NCBI RefSeq assembly: GCF_003075435.1
Contig: NZ_QCZJ01000002.1
Location: forward strand, 301,972 to 365,971
Source of the DNA: Terrimonas sp.
GTDB taxonomy: Bacteria > Bacteroidota > Bacteroidia > Chitinophagales > Chitinophagaceae
Length of the DNA: 64,000 bases
Direction of reading: 5' to 3'
Shown here: piece after piece, positions 25,721 through 34,558 of the stretch
Position numbering within the stretch: the first letter of the stretch is position 1
Layout of the letters: every line of letters starts with the position of its first letter
The notes under the pieces: generated by a model
Databases searched by the model: none
The model's input: the letters and a program-made list of their open reading frames with translations, nothing else
What the model was told of the DNA's origin: nothing
Position numbers and translations under genes: made by a program

Positions 25721-28060
25721 ATGCTTAAAAGATTAATAAGACTAGCCCTTGGTTTAGTAATTGTCGCAATAGCAGACGCAAATGTTGCTGCACAATCCAT
25801 ATCATTAAAAAACGCGGTAGTCAATATTGCTCCTTCAGTTCCTTCGCCCATGCGCCAAACAGTATACAAGGTGCTTTCTGAAGAAATAGCGCAACGCTCG
25901 GGTATTACACTTAAAGCTTCGGGTAGCAGTGCAGCAAAATCTGCACAAGCTATTATGATCGCATTATCATCTGACCCTGCACTCAATAGTGAAATACTTG
26001 CCAGGCTCGATAAAGCCGGACCTGAATTTAAAAAAGAAGGCTTTCGTGTAGTAAGCATGCCCGGCAATACAATATGGATCGTAGGCGCTGATGCCCGTGG
26101 TGTTTTGTTCGGTGCCGGCTGGCTGCTGCGTAATCTTCATATGGAAAAAGGCATCGTGCAGCTTAACGCGCCGGTAGATCACGCGTCATCACCTGCTTAT
26201 CCTATTCGGGGGCACCAGTTAGGCTACCGTACTACGGCAAACTCTTATGATGCATGGGATGTGAAGCAATACGAGAAATATATAAGAGAGCTTGCCATAT
26301 TCGGCAGCAATGCGGTTGAGGGCATTCCTTTTCATGAAGATGATTCGCCAAGCCCGCATTTTAAAATACCTGCCGCTGAAATGAATGTGCGCTTAAGTGA
26401 AATTTGCCAGGCTTATGATATGGATTACTGGGTATGGATACCGGCAACTTTCGACCTGACCAATAAAGAAAAAAGAAAGGCTGAGCTTGATATGCACGAG
26501 GCATTTTATAAAAAATGCCCGCGGCTTGATCATATATTTTTCCCTGGTGGAGATCCCGGAGATAATCATCCTTCTGAAGTAATGCCCTTCTTAAAAGAGT
26601 TACAAAGCCGTTTGGTAAAATATCATCCCAATGCAAAAGTCTGGATTTCATTGCAGGGTTTTAGCGAAGAGCAGGTAGATTATTTTTACCAATATCTCAG
26701 GCATGAAAACCCTGATTGGTTAGAAGGAGTAGTATCCGGCCCCAGCAGCCCTCCTGTAGCTGAAACGCGTTTCCGTCTTCCTGCAAAATACAAACACAGG
26801 CAATATCCTGATATAACACATTCCATTCGTTGCGAATTCCCGGTTGAAAAATGGGACCAGGCTTATGCGCTTACCCTTGGCCGTGAGTCGGTAAATCCAC
26901 GCCCTTTTGCCTTTGCAAAAATTCACGAAACTTATGCGCCATTTACAGATGGTTTTGTTTCTTATTCCGATGGTTGCCATGATGATGTGAACAAAGTAAT
27001 ATGGAGTATGCGTGGCTGGGATCCGCAGATGAATGTAAATACTATACTTGAGGAGTATACACAATTCTTCTTTAATCCTAAAGTAGCTCAACCTGCTGCT
27101 GCCGGTATTGCCGCGCTGGAGCAAAACTGGTACGGACCACTACAGCAAAATGGTGGCGTGGAAGCCAGCTTTTCGTTCTGGAAAAATCTTGAAACAACAA
27201 ATTCCTCTTTACAAAATAACTGGCGCTGGCAAATGCTTTTGCTGCGGGCATATTATGATACGTATACCCGCCGAAGGTTAATATATGAGCAATCGCTGGA
27301 ACAGCAGGCTAATGAAATATTACAAACGGCAAATACATCAAATACCGCTGCTGCAATGCAGCAGGCATTGGCGTTGGTGAATAAAGCAGATAGCGAACCG
27401 GCATCCGTTGATCTGAGAAAACGTATAGAAACGCTTTGTGAAAATCTGTATCAATCTATAGGATTACAGACCAGCGTACCAAAATATAAAGCTAAAGGGT
27501 ATGAGCGTGGTGCTGTACTCGATTTTGTAGATTACCCGTTAAATAACCGCTGGTGGCTGGCAGATGAATTTGAAAAGCTGAAAAAAGAACCTGCGGAAAA
27601 ACAGGTAGCACGTTTGCTGCTGATAGGCAAATGGGAAAACCCCGGTAGCGGTAATTATTATGATGATATATCCAGCGTAAGCAAAGGTCCGCGGGTAAAA
27701 ACCATTTCTGATGATGCCACAGATATAGCCTGGTGGGACAATGGAAAAAGCCGCAGGCGGTTATCATTCCAAACCTTTCAACGCTGCCCGGTGATTGAAT
27801 ATACTAATCTTGATCCCAATACAAGGTATATGATCCGTGTTTGTGGTTCAGGTGATGCACTTATCCGTGTTGATGGTCAAAGGCTTTCACCAATATTGTA
27901 TAGTAAAGAATCCGAAACCTTTAAAGAATGGATAGTGCCATTGAATGCGAATGCCGATGGAAAAATGACCATTACTTTTGACGAACCGGAAGAATCAGAT
28001 CTGAACTGGCGTAATCAATCCAAGATATTTGATATATGGTTGCTGAGGGGAGGGCTGTGA
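25721..28060 (+). CDS. Exported alpha-glucuronidase-like glycoside hydrolase (GH67-N-type N-terminus)
   Basis: The 779-residue protein has a signal peptide (cut near VAAQS). Residues ~30-140 form an alpha/beta domain like the N-terminal domain of GH67/GH20 enzymes (VLSEEIAQRSGITLK, ADARGVLFGAGWLLRNL). A barrel follows (about 155-450: IRGHQLGYRTTANSYDAWD, FGSNAVEGIPFHEDD, DHIFFPGGDPGDNHPSEV, WISLQGFS), then a helical region and a C-terminal beta-sandwich (about 620-779). Bacteroidota proteins of this type are often labelled alpha-glucuronidase-family hydrolases. Activity on glucuronoxylan would fit the nearby xylose isomerase, but the catalytic acids are not certain. Monocistronic. Confidence 0.72.
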   Translation: MLKRLIRLALGLVIVAIADANVAAQSISLKNAVVNIAPSVPSPMRQTVYKVLSEEIAQRSGITLKASGSSAAKSAQAIMIALSSDPALNSEILARLDKAGPEFKKEGFRVVSMPGNTIWIVGADARGVLFGAGWLLRNLHMEKGIVQLNAPVDHASSPAYPIRGHQLGYRTTANSYDAWDVKQYEKYIRELAIFGSNAVEGIPFHEDDSPSPHFKIPAAEMNVRLSEICQAYDMDYWVWIPATFDLTNKEKRKAELDMHEAFYKKCPRLDHIFFPGGDPGDNHPSEVMPFLKELQSRLVKYHPNAKVWISLQGFSEEQVDYFYQYLRHENPDWLEGVVSGPSSPPVAETRFRLPAKYKHRQYPDITHSIRCEFPVEKWDQAYALTLGRESVNPRPFAFAKIHETYAPFTDGFVSYSDGCHDDVNKVIWSMRGWDPQMNVNTILEEYTQFFFNPKVAQPAAAGIAALEQNWYGPLQQNGGVEASFSFWKNLETTNSSLQNNWRWQMLLLRAYYDTYTRRRLIYEQSLEQQANEILQTANTSNTAAAMQQALALVNKADSEPASVDLRKRIETLCENLYQSIGLQTSVPKYKAKGYERGAVLDFVDYPLNNRWWLADEFEKLKKEPAEKQVARLLLIGKWENPGSGNYYDDISSVSKGPRVKTISDDATDIAWWDNGKSRRRLSFQTFQRCPVIEYTNLDPNTRYMIRVCGSGDALIRVDGQRLSPILYSKESETFKEWIVPLNANADGKMTITFDEPEESDLNWRNQSKIFDIWLLRGGL

Positions 28061-28080
28061 ACTGTGGGCGATGGGCGATC

Positions 28081-28206
28081 AGCTGTCAGCTATCAGCGAT
28101 AGGCTTTCAGCCGTCAGCCGTTAGCAGACTACATGAACATTAGAGCAAACTGTGCTATTATTCAACTTATGGCAGCCTACTTTCAATTGCTGTATAGCTG
28201 ACAGCT
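28081..28206. repeat. Intergenic inverted repeat of the 'agctgtcagctat' type
   Basis: The arms agctgtcagctat (28081-28093) and atagctgacagct (28194-28206) are exact reverse complements 100 bp apart. Between the arms, near the left one, are more cagc/gtcagc units (28094-28124). A related short stretch occurs at 31971-31994 after xylA. This fits a dispersed palindromic intergenic repeat. Confidence 0.55.
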
Positions 28207-28228
28207 AATAGCTAATCCCTATATTCAT

Positions 28229-28236
28229 TATTTTTG
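28229..28236 (+). promoter_or_regulatory. -7 promoter element (TAttTTTG) for the rhomboid gene
   Basis: This is an exact TAnnTTTG match overlapping the upstream alternative start at 28234, so the downstream ATG at 28270 is the likely start, with a leader of about 27 nt. Confidence 0.5.
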
Positions 28237-28269
28237 TTCCGGGTTAAATATAGTACCCTCATCTATAAT

Positions 28270-29115
28270 ATGGAATATACCATTATTATCAGCCTGCTGA
28301 TCATAGCAGCCAATGTAATTGTATCAAATAAGGGATTTAAGAACATTGAGTTTTTCAGTCGCTACTCATTTGAGGTAGAGAAGGTAACCTTATACAAACA
28401 ATATGATCGTATCGTTACATCAGGTTTTCTGCATGTAAACTGGATGCATTTAATCTTCAACATGCTTTCGCTTTTTTTGTTCAGCGGAAGCCTTGCAGCT
28501 ATATTAAACCCATTTTCCTATTTACTGGTATATTTTGGCAGTCTTATCTGCGGCAATTTATTTGCACTGCTTATTCATAAAAAAGATAGCGATTATAGTT
28601 CGGTTGGTGCATCAGGTGCGGTAAGCGGATTGATATTCGCAGCTATCGCGTTATCGCCCGGGTTCAGCATAGGATTATTTTTTATACCCATTGGTATTCC
28701 TGCCTGGATATTCGGGCTCGCTTTTGTGCTGTATTCCATTTATGGTATCCGTTCCCGCAAAACCAATGTCGGGCATGAAGCGCACCTTGGTTCTGCAATT
28801 ACCGGGCTGCTGATTGGTATTCTGCTCGACCCATCTGTGCTGCGCTATAATTTATTCCCTATACTCGTTATATTAATACCGTCACTTATTTTTCTTTATG
28901 TCATCATTAAAAAACCACATTTGCTGATGGTGGATAATCTTTTTTACAAGCAACATTCAAAATATTATACCATCGAAGACAAATACAATTCAAAAAAAGC
29001 TAATGCTCAGAGACAGGTAGACCAGATACTGGAAAAAATTCATAAACGCGGTATGAACAGCCTTACCAGAAAAGAAAAGGAAATACTGGATGAATATTCC
29101 AAAACAGTGAGATAG
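28270..29115 (+). CDS. Rhomboid family intramembrane serine protease
   Basis: The 281-residue protein has six hydrophobic segments. The serine motif GASGAVSG (nucleophile near residue 116) begins one helix and the catalytic His is in HEAHLGSAITG (near 171). The HVNWMHLIFNMLSLFLF block is the conserved HxxxN oxyanion helix. Rhomboids cut single-pass membrane proteins within the bilayer. A ~60-residue charged cytoplasmic tail (DKYNSKKANAQRQVDQILEKIHKRGMNSLTRKEKEILDEYSK) is common in Bacteroidota members. Start chosen as explained for the -7 element. Confidence 0.92.
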   Translation: MEYTIIISLLIIAANVIVSNKGFKNIEFFSRYSFEVEKVTLYKQYDRIVTSGFLHVNWMHLIFNMLSLFLFSGSLAAILNPFSYLLVYFGSLICGNLFALLIHKKDSDYSSVGASGAVSGLIFAAIALSPGFSIGLFFIPIGIPAWIFGLAFVLYSIYGIRSRKTNVGHEAHLGSAITGLLIGILLDPSVLRYNLFPILVILIPSLIFLYVIIKKPHLLMVDNLFYKQHSKYYTIEDKYNSKKANAQRQVDQILEKIHKRGMNSLTRKEKEILDEYSKTVR

Positions 29116-29159
29116 ATAGTGCATTTCTTTTATGGGCTTAGCTGCATTACTACTATTAA

Positions 29160-29192
29160 ACTACAGTGGCGTCGCACACTTCTGCTTCAGTA
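29160..29192. repeat. Dispersed intergenic repeat, copy B (inverted relative to copy A)
   Basis: Read on the minus strand, this stretch contains tactg, gaagtgtgcgacg and ccactgtag in the same order as tactg, gaagtgtgcaacg and ccactgcag at 10919-10964, with about 16 bases missing between the last two blocks. Confidence 0.45.
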
Positions 29193-29232
29193 AATAATTC
29201 AACATATTGCAACACCTTACTTAAATTGCATT

Positions 29233-29805
29233 ATGCTTAAGCAACTATTTCTATATAGCATCATTGGTTTATTATTCTTTTCCTGCACAAATAAGCAGGC
29301 CGCTCGGCAACAGGAGATTTTGGCGCTGAAAGAAATGAACCAACTGGTAACAGTGGAGTATGTTGTTAACAAGATCATCAAAGCAAGCGATGACCAAACC
29401 TGGTATAAGTTCGGCGATAGAAAAATTTTAATGACCTGCGAAGCAACACTGAAAGCAGGCATTGACTTTTCAAAAATCAATGCCACGGATATTAATATTA
29501 CTGATAAAGAAATCATACTGACACTTCCTCAGGCCACTTTATTTTCACTGAATATAAAACCTGAAGATATTAAAGTCGCATACCAGGAAATAGGCGCTTT
29601 CAGAAATGAATTTTCATCGCAGGAAAGAAATATGCTCGCTGCACAGGCGCAAACCCAGATACAGGCGAGCGCAGATTCGCTGGGTGTTTTGCAAACAGCA
29701 GAAACGAATGCCAGTCTTTTTGTAGGTAATTTTTTGCGAAACCTGGGATATGAAAAAGTAACAGTAAGATTTGGAGAAACAGGCGCTCCTGCTAAACTCA
29801 ATTAA
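29233..29805 (+). CDS. DUF4230 lipoprotein
   Basis: The 190-residue protein begins with a lipoprotein signal peptide ending LLFFSC (Cys18). The DUF4230 body has VTVEYVVNKIIKA, then GDRKILMTCEATLKAGIDFSKI, the strand-rich KEIILTLPQATLFSLNI, and a C-terminal amphipathic helix with NFLRNLGYEKVTVRFG. Function of the family is unknown. The stop is 2 bp before the next gene, a DUF4230 paralogue, so the two are certainly co-transcribed and probably work together in the envelope. Confidence 0.85.
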   Translation: MLKQLFLYSIIGLLFFSCTNKQAARQQEILALKEMNQLVTVEYVVNKIIKASDDQTWYKFGDRKILMTCEATLKAGIDFSKINATDINITDKEIILTLPQATLFSLNIKPEDIKVAYQEIGAFRNEFSSQERNMLAAQAQTQIQASADSLGVLQTAETNASLFVGNFLRNLGYEKVTVRFGETGAPAKLN

Positions 29806-29807
29806 CA

Positions 29808-30449
29808 ATGCTTAAGAAAACGGTTAAATATATTGTAATTGCTCTGGTCGTTATCGTACTGGCCCTGTTGTTTAAAGATAAATGGCTTCCTTCCATTGCA
29901 AATATTTTTAAGCCTAAGCCGGTCATTATTGAGGATACTCCCATTCTTATTAAGCAAATAAATGAACTTGCGCAACTCTGCACCGTTACAATTTTTGATG
30001 AAGTGGTGGCTGATTCAGCAGAGATCAGGAAAAAATCGGCCATCGAAACATTATTACCCGATCTTTCTGCTTTTGGAGCGCTTCCCATAACCGGGAGAAG
30101 AATGGTGATTATTGCGAGGGGTAAAATAATAGCAGGAACCGATCTGAAAAAATTGCAACCAGGGTCTGTATTTATTCAAGAAGATTCTGTAAGGCTTACA
30201 CTTCCGCCGGCAGAAATCCTGGATGTTATAATGAACCCTGCAGATATTGAAACCTTTAGCGAGGTTGGTGAATGGAATGATAAAGAAATAACCGCCGTTA
30301 AAATAAAAGCGCGGAACAAAATGATTGACCGCGCTATGAAACAACAGGTTCTTGAAAAAGCTGAGGAAAGAAGTATGATATTGATGGAAAATTTTTTGAG
30401 GGGAACGGGATTTAAAAAAATAAAAGTAAAACTAAATAAACCTGCCTGA
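29808..30449 (+). CDS. DUF4230 membrane-anchored paralogue
   Basis: The 213-residue protein has an uncleaved N-terminal transmembrane helix (about 8-25). The DUF4230 core shares the plan of the upstream gene: INELAQLCTVTIFDEV, then RRMVIIARGKIIAGTDLKKLQPGSVF, VRLTLPPAEILDVIMNPADIE, and NFLRGTGFKKIKVKLN at the end. One copy is lipid-anchored and the other is bound by a membrane helix, so the pair may span or decorate different faces of the periplasm. No enzymatic motif is visible. Confidence 0.85.
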   Translation: MLKKTVKYIVIALVVIVLALLFKDKWLPSIANIFKPKPVIIEDTPILIKQINELAQLCTVTIFDEVVADSAEIRKKSAIETLLPDLSAFGALPITGRRMVIIARGKIIAGTDLKKLQPGSVFIQEDSVRLTLPPAEILDVIMNPADIETFSEVGEWNDKEITAVKIKARNKMIDRAMKQQVLEKAEERSMILMENFLRGTGFKKIKVKLNKPA

Positions 30450-30641
30450 GGAATTACTACTGAATTTTACAATCGTGTAGAAAATTAAATTACAATTGAG
30501 TAATATTAAAATAATTGTCATTTTTACACATATTTTCTGAATGGCTGAAATCAGCAATATATTTCAATGATTATATATTATCTTTAGCCCCCTTAGAAAT
30601 CAGGGATAACGATTATTTGTTCAAAAAAATCTTTTAACAAT

Positions 30642-31970
30642 ATGAGCATCATTACAGGTAACAGGGAATATTTTCCTGGTATAGGACAAATTAAATACGA
30701 AGGTCAGCAGTCTGATAACCCGCTTGCGTATAAATGGTATGATGAGAACAGGGTAGTAGCAGGTAAATCTATGAAAGATCATTTTCGCTTTGCAGTAGCT
30801 TACTGGCATACGTTCTGTGGCACCGGCGCTGATCCTTTTGGGCCGGGCACAAAAAAATTTCCCTGGGATGAAAATGCTGATGCTGTACAAAGGGCAAAAG
30901 ATAAAGCAGATGCCGCGTTCGAATTTATCACCAAATTGGGTGTGCCTTATTACTGTTTTCACGACATTGACCTGGTTGATGAAGGTAGCTCGCTTGGTGA
31001 ATATGAAAGCCGTGTAAAAACAATAGTTGACTATTTAAAAGAAAAACAGAAAGCCAGTGGTGTTAAACTACTTTGGGGCACAGCCAATGTATTTTCTAAT
31101 CCGCGTTATATGAATGGCGCATCTACCAATCCGGATTTTGCTTCTGTGGCCTACGCAGGTGCGCAGGTTAAAAATGCGTTGGATGCCACTATTGCACTTA
31201 ATGGCGAAAATTATGTTTTCTGGGGTGGGAGAGAAGGTTATATGACGCTGCTCAATACAGATATGAAACGAGAGCTGGATCACCTCGGTCAGTTCCTTAC
31301 CATTGCCCGTGACTATGCCCGCAAGAATGGTTTTAAGGGTACATTTTTTATAGAGCCCAAACCCTGCGAGCCAACGAAACATCAATATGATTATGACAGC
31401 GCTACAGTTATTGGATTTTTACGTCAATATGGCTTGGATAAGGATTTTAAGCTGAATCTTGAAGTGAACCACGCAACACTTGCCGGTCATACCTTCCAGC
31501 ATGAGTTGCAGGTAGCTGCTGATAATGGTATGCTTGGCAGTATGGATGCCAACCGCGGCGATTACCAGAATGGCTGGGATACTGATCAGTTTCCTGTTAA
31601 TCTGAATGAACTGGCAGAGTGTTTACTGATCATTCTTGAAGCAGGTGGTTTTGCCGGTGGTGGCGTAAACTTTGATGCTAAAACAAGACGTAATTCCACC
31701 GACCTGGAAGATATTTTCCATGCACATATTGGTGGTATGGATGCTTTTGCAAGAGCACTGGTTATAGCTGATAATATTCTGCAGAAATCGCCTTATAAAA
31801 AATTCAGGAAAGATCGTTATGCTTCTTTTGACAGCGGTAAAGGAAAAGCGTTTGAAACAGGCAAATTAAGCCTTGAAGATCTCAGGAACTATGCTGCTGA
31901 AAATGGTGAGCCAAAACAAACCAGCGGCAGGCAGGAATGGCTGGAAAATATTATTAACAGGTATATATGA
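30642..31970 (+). CDS. xylA: Xylose isomerase
   Basis: The 442-residue protein matches long (class II) xylose isomerases end to end. Key motifs are [16 protein letters not shown], the catalytic His107 with Asp110 in CFHDIDL, WGGREGY at 195-201, FIEPKP with the metal-binding Glu238 and Lys240, [13 protein letters not shown] and [17 protein letters not shown]. It converts D-xylose to D-xylulose in the cytosol. There is no adjacent xylulokinase or xylose transporter gene. A one-mismatch -7 element (TAtcTTTA, 30579-30586) lies 56 bp upstream. The product of the GH31 alpha-xylosidase in the downstream PUL would be its substrate. Confidence 0.97.
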   Translation: MSIITGNREYFPGIGQIKYEGQQSDNPLAYKWYDENRVVAGKSMKDHFRFAVAYWHTFCGTGADPFGPGTKKFPWDENADAVQRAKDKADAAFEFITKLGVPYYCFHDIDLVDEGSSLGEYESRVKTIVDYLKEKQKASGVKLLWGTANVFSNPRYMNGASTNPDFASVAYAGAQVKNALDATIALNGENYVFWGGREGYMTLLNTDMKRELDHLGQFLTIARDYARKNGFKGTFFIEPKPCEPTKHQYDYDSATVIGFLRQYGLDKDFKLNLEVNHATLAGHTFQHELQVAADNGMLGSMDANRGDYQNGWDTDQFPVNLNELAECLLIILEAGGFAGGGVNFDAKTRRNSTDLEDIFHAHIGGMDAFARALVIADNILQKSPYKKFRKDRYASFDSGKGKAFETGKLSLEDLRNYAAENGEPKQTSGRQEWLENIINRYI

Positions 31971-31994
31971 TAGCTTTCAGCTATGAGCTATAGG
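31971..31994. repeat. Short repeat related to the 28081-28206 element
   Basis: The tagctttcagctatgagcta stretch directly after the xylA stop shares cagctat and gctttcag words with the element at 28081-28124. Confidence 0.35.
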
Positions 31995-32061
31995 TGGTGG
32001 GTTAGCATCCAGATAGCCCATATCACGGCTCAAAGCTGACTGTCCATTTGCATATTTTCCA

Positions 32062-32069
32062 TACCTTTG
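32062..32069 (+). promoter_or_regulatory. -7 promoter element (TAccTTTG) for the aminotransferase gene
   Basis: This is an exact TAnnTTTG match 42 nt before the ATG at 32112. No convincing -33 element at the expected spacing. Confidence 0.45.
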
Positions 32070-32111
32070 CTGGCTTTTTTAAAACCAGTAACATTAAAAT
32101 ATTATCATTAA

Positions 32112-33302
32112 ATGAAACTTTCTTCCCGTTTACAAAAGTTCAATGAACCTGAAACATTGAAGATGGCTAAGCTTGGCCGTGAATTAAGAGCCAAAGGCGT
32201 AGATGTAATTGATTTAAGCCTTGGCGAACCTGATTTTGATACGCCTGATCATGTTAAAGCTTCAGGAAAAAAAGCGATTGATGATAACTATAGTCACTAT
32301 ACACCGGTAGCAGGGTATGCTGATCTTCGCGAAGCTGTATGTGTGAAACTTAAACGTGATAATAATCTTGATTATAAACCGGAAAACATACTGGCTTCCA
32401 CAGGAGCAAAGCAGAGTTTGGCTAATGTTATTTTAGCTGTTGTTGATATTGGCGATGAAGTAATTATTCCAACGCCTTTCTGGGTTACCTATTCTGAGCT
32501 TGTTCGTTTGGCAGATGGTAAACCTGTATTCGTTCAGTCATCTATTGAAAGCAATTATAAGATCACACCTGAGCAGCTTGAAAAAGCGATTACACCCAAA
32601 ACAAAGCTGTTCATGTTCTCTTCTCCCTGCAATCCTTCAGGTTCTGTATACAGCAGGGAAGAATTAAAGGGATTGGCTGAAGTATTCAAAAAACATCCTG
32701 ATATTCTTATCATCTCCGATGAGATATATGAGTATATCAATTACAAGGGCAAGCATGAAAGCATTGCACAGTTTGCTGAAATAAAAGACAGGGTAATTAT
32801 TGTTAATGGTTTGAGTAAAGGCTTTGCCATGACCGGCTGGCGCCTTGGTTATATTGCCGCTGATCCTGTAATAGTAAAAGGATGTGAAAAATTACAGGGA
32901 CAATTGACCAGCGCTACCTGCTCTATTACACAGCGTGCCGCTATTGATGCACTCACCGGCGACCTTACACCATCTCATGAAATGTTGAAAGCGTTTACAG
33001 AACGCCGTAAGCGAATACTGGATTTGTTGAAAGAAATTCCTGGCGTGGAATGCGCGGTTCCGGATGGTGCTTTCTATGTGTTTCCGAAAGTTGATGCATA
33101 TTTTGGGAAAAAAGACGGAGATGCGGTTATGGCGAATGCTGATGATCTTTGTATGTATCTCCTGAATACAGCCCATGTATCTACGGTAACCGGAAGCGCG
33201 TTTGGCGAACCAACCTGCATCCGCATTTCTTTTGCCAACAGTATGACGAATATTGAAAAAGCATTGGCACGTATTAAAGATGCGCTGGCTAAGCTGAAAT
33301 AG
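32112..33302 (+). CDS. PLP-dependent class I aminotransferase (aspartate aminotransferase type)
   Basis: The 396-residue protein has the fold-type I aminotransferase plan: SLGEPDFDTPDHV at the N-terminus, YTPVAGYADLREA, TPFWVTYSEL, SSPCNPSGSVY (Asn contacting PLP), DEIYEYINY (Asp and Tyr), and the Schiff-base Lys near 235 in GLSKGFAMTGWRLGY. The C-terminal Arg is in CIRISFA. The sequence is closest to class Ib aspartate aminotransferases, which transfer the amino group from aspartate to 2-oxoglutarate; other substrates cannot be excluded. Monocistronic, with its own terminator. Confidence 0.93.
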   Translation: MKLSSRLQKFNEPETLKMAKLGRELRAKGVDVIDLSLGEPDFDTPDHVKASGKKAIDDNYSHYTPVAGYADLREAVCVKLKRDNNLDYKPENILASTGAKQSLANVILAVVDIGDEVIIPTPFWVTYSELVRLADGKPVFVQSSIESNYKITPEQLEKAITPKTKLFMFSSPCNPSGSVYSREELKGLAEVFKKHPDILIISDEIYEYINYKGKHESIAQFAEIKDRVIIVNGLSKGFAMTGWRLGYIAADPVIVKGCEKLQGQLTSATCSITQRAAIDALTGDLTPSHEMLKAFTERRKRILDLLKEIPGVECAVPDGAFYVFPKVDAYFGKKDGDAVMANADDLCMYLLNTAHVSTVTGSAFGEPTCIRISFANSMTNIEKALARIKDALAKLK

Positions 33303-33321
33303 TGAAATTTATTTTAATATC

Positions 33322-33352
33322 AAAAGGTCATCATAAATGGTGACCTTTTTTA
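33322..33352 (+). terminator. Rho-independent terminator after the aminotransferase gene
   Basis: A perfect 9-bp stem (aaaaggtca 33322-33330, tgacctttt 33341-33349) with a 10-nt loop continues into a T-rich tract. It is 20 bp after the stop. Confidence 0.88.
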
Positions 33353-33365
33353 TTAAATTTAGGGT

Positions 33366-34469
33366 ATGAAACCCTTTGTGCTGATATGCTGTATGATGCT
33401 GGTTTTAGAACCAATGCTGCATGCACAATCAGTGAATGCAGATTCTGCATCTGCAAAACCTGTTACCCCTCAGAGGAAAGCTACAATTGATGAATCCGCC
33501 GCTTCGCTGGCAATGTATTTTCAGTCGCTTTATAAAAACAAAACAGACCAGCTGCAGGCAGCCTATAGTTGGGTTACCACGCATATACAATATAATTACG
33601 ACAGCTCCTATTATTTCAATAATGTTGATCATGAAGTGAAAGTTGCGGCAACATTGAGGAGGAGAAAAGGTGTTTGTGAAAATTTCGCTGTTTTGTTTGC
33701 TGATCTTGCCACCAGGATGGACATCCCCGCCTTTGTAGTGCATGGTTATACACCCGCAGCTGCCACCGGCAAAAACGCTGCGCATAGCTGGTGTGCGGTT
33801 TATTTAAATAACGACTGGTATTTATGTGATCCCACCTGGGACGCCGGGCTGCCATCCCGCAATAATTATTTTCTTGGAACCGCTTCACAATTTATTTCAT
33901 CGCATGTTCCTTTCGATCCTGTCTGGCAACTGATGGAAAAGCCTGTGGGATATAAACGCTCAAAAGGTAATGCGGTATTTAATTATAAAGATTCAATTGC
34001 CGTATTCCTGGCATCAGACAGCCTTCAGCAGTATATGGCAATAGAAAGGCGAATGAAGCAAATGAATACTGATAAAGAATTGTTCCGGATATGGCAGAGC
34101 TATAACAGAATGAAAATAGTAATTATAGCTGAAGAGGAAAACATGAATTTATATAATGCAGCGGTGGCTGATCTGAATAATGCAGCTGCATTTTTTAACA
34201 CATTTGTAAATTACCGTAACAATAAATTCCTGCCGGCAAAAACAGATAAAGAAATAGAAAAAATGCTGGATCCCATTAATGAATTAATTGCCGCGGCAAA
34301 AAGCAAGATCAGTAAAATTGGGTTAATTACAGAAAATTACCAGTATGATACTTCGACGCTTCAATCAAAACTTGACAAGCTGCTCAAAAGAAGTGAAGAA
34401 CAAAAATTTTTCCTGAAAAAATATTTAACTACCAACATTGCAGAACGCGAACAGCTAATGTATCGCTGA
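33366..34469 (+). CDS. Exported transglutaminase-like protein
   Basis: The 367-residue protein has a signal peptide (MKPFVLICCMMLVLEP, cut near MLHAQS). A transglutaminase core spans about 60-165 with the catalytic triad visible: Cys near 103 in KGVCENFAVLFADL, His near 141 in AAHSWCAVYLN and Asp near 157 in LCDPTWDAG. The rest (about 200-367) is mostly helical and charged. Bacterial members act as periplasmic proteases or cross-linking enzymes; the substrate is unknown. A large exported hydrolase gene follows after 89 bp on the same strand. Confidence 0.87.
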   Translation: MKPFVLICCMMLVLEPMLHAQSVNADSASAKPVTPQRKATIDESAASLAMYFQSLYKNKTDQLQAAYSWVTTHIQYNYDSSYYFNNVDHEVKVAATLRRRKGVCENFAVLFADLATRMDIPAFVVHGYTPAAATGKNAAHSWCAVYLNNDWYLCDPTWDAGLPSRNNYFLGTASQFISSHVPFDPVWQLMEKPVGYKRSKGNAVFNYKDSIAVFLASDSLQQYMAIERRMKQMNTDKELFRIWQSYNRMKIVIIAEEENMNLYNAAVADLNNAAAFFNTFVNYRNNKFLPAKTDKEIEKMLDPINELIAAAKSKISKIGLITENYQYDTSTLQSKLDKLLKRSEEQKFFLKKYLTTNIAEREQLMYR

Positions 34470-34558
34470 ATGTAATGTTGCGGCTTGCCTGAATATTGCC
34501 TCATTCCTTCTTTCTCAATAATATCTATACTTATCTTTACTCAATATTAAACAGGTAT

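Noticed and set aside
30544-30555. Short palindrome gctga-aa-tcagc upstream of xylA
   Set aside because: Only 5-bp arms; expected by chance in a window of this size.
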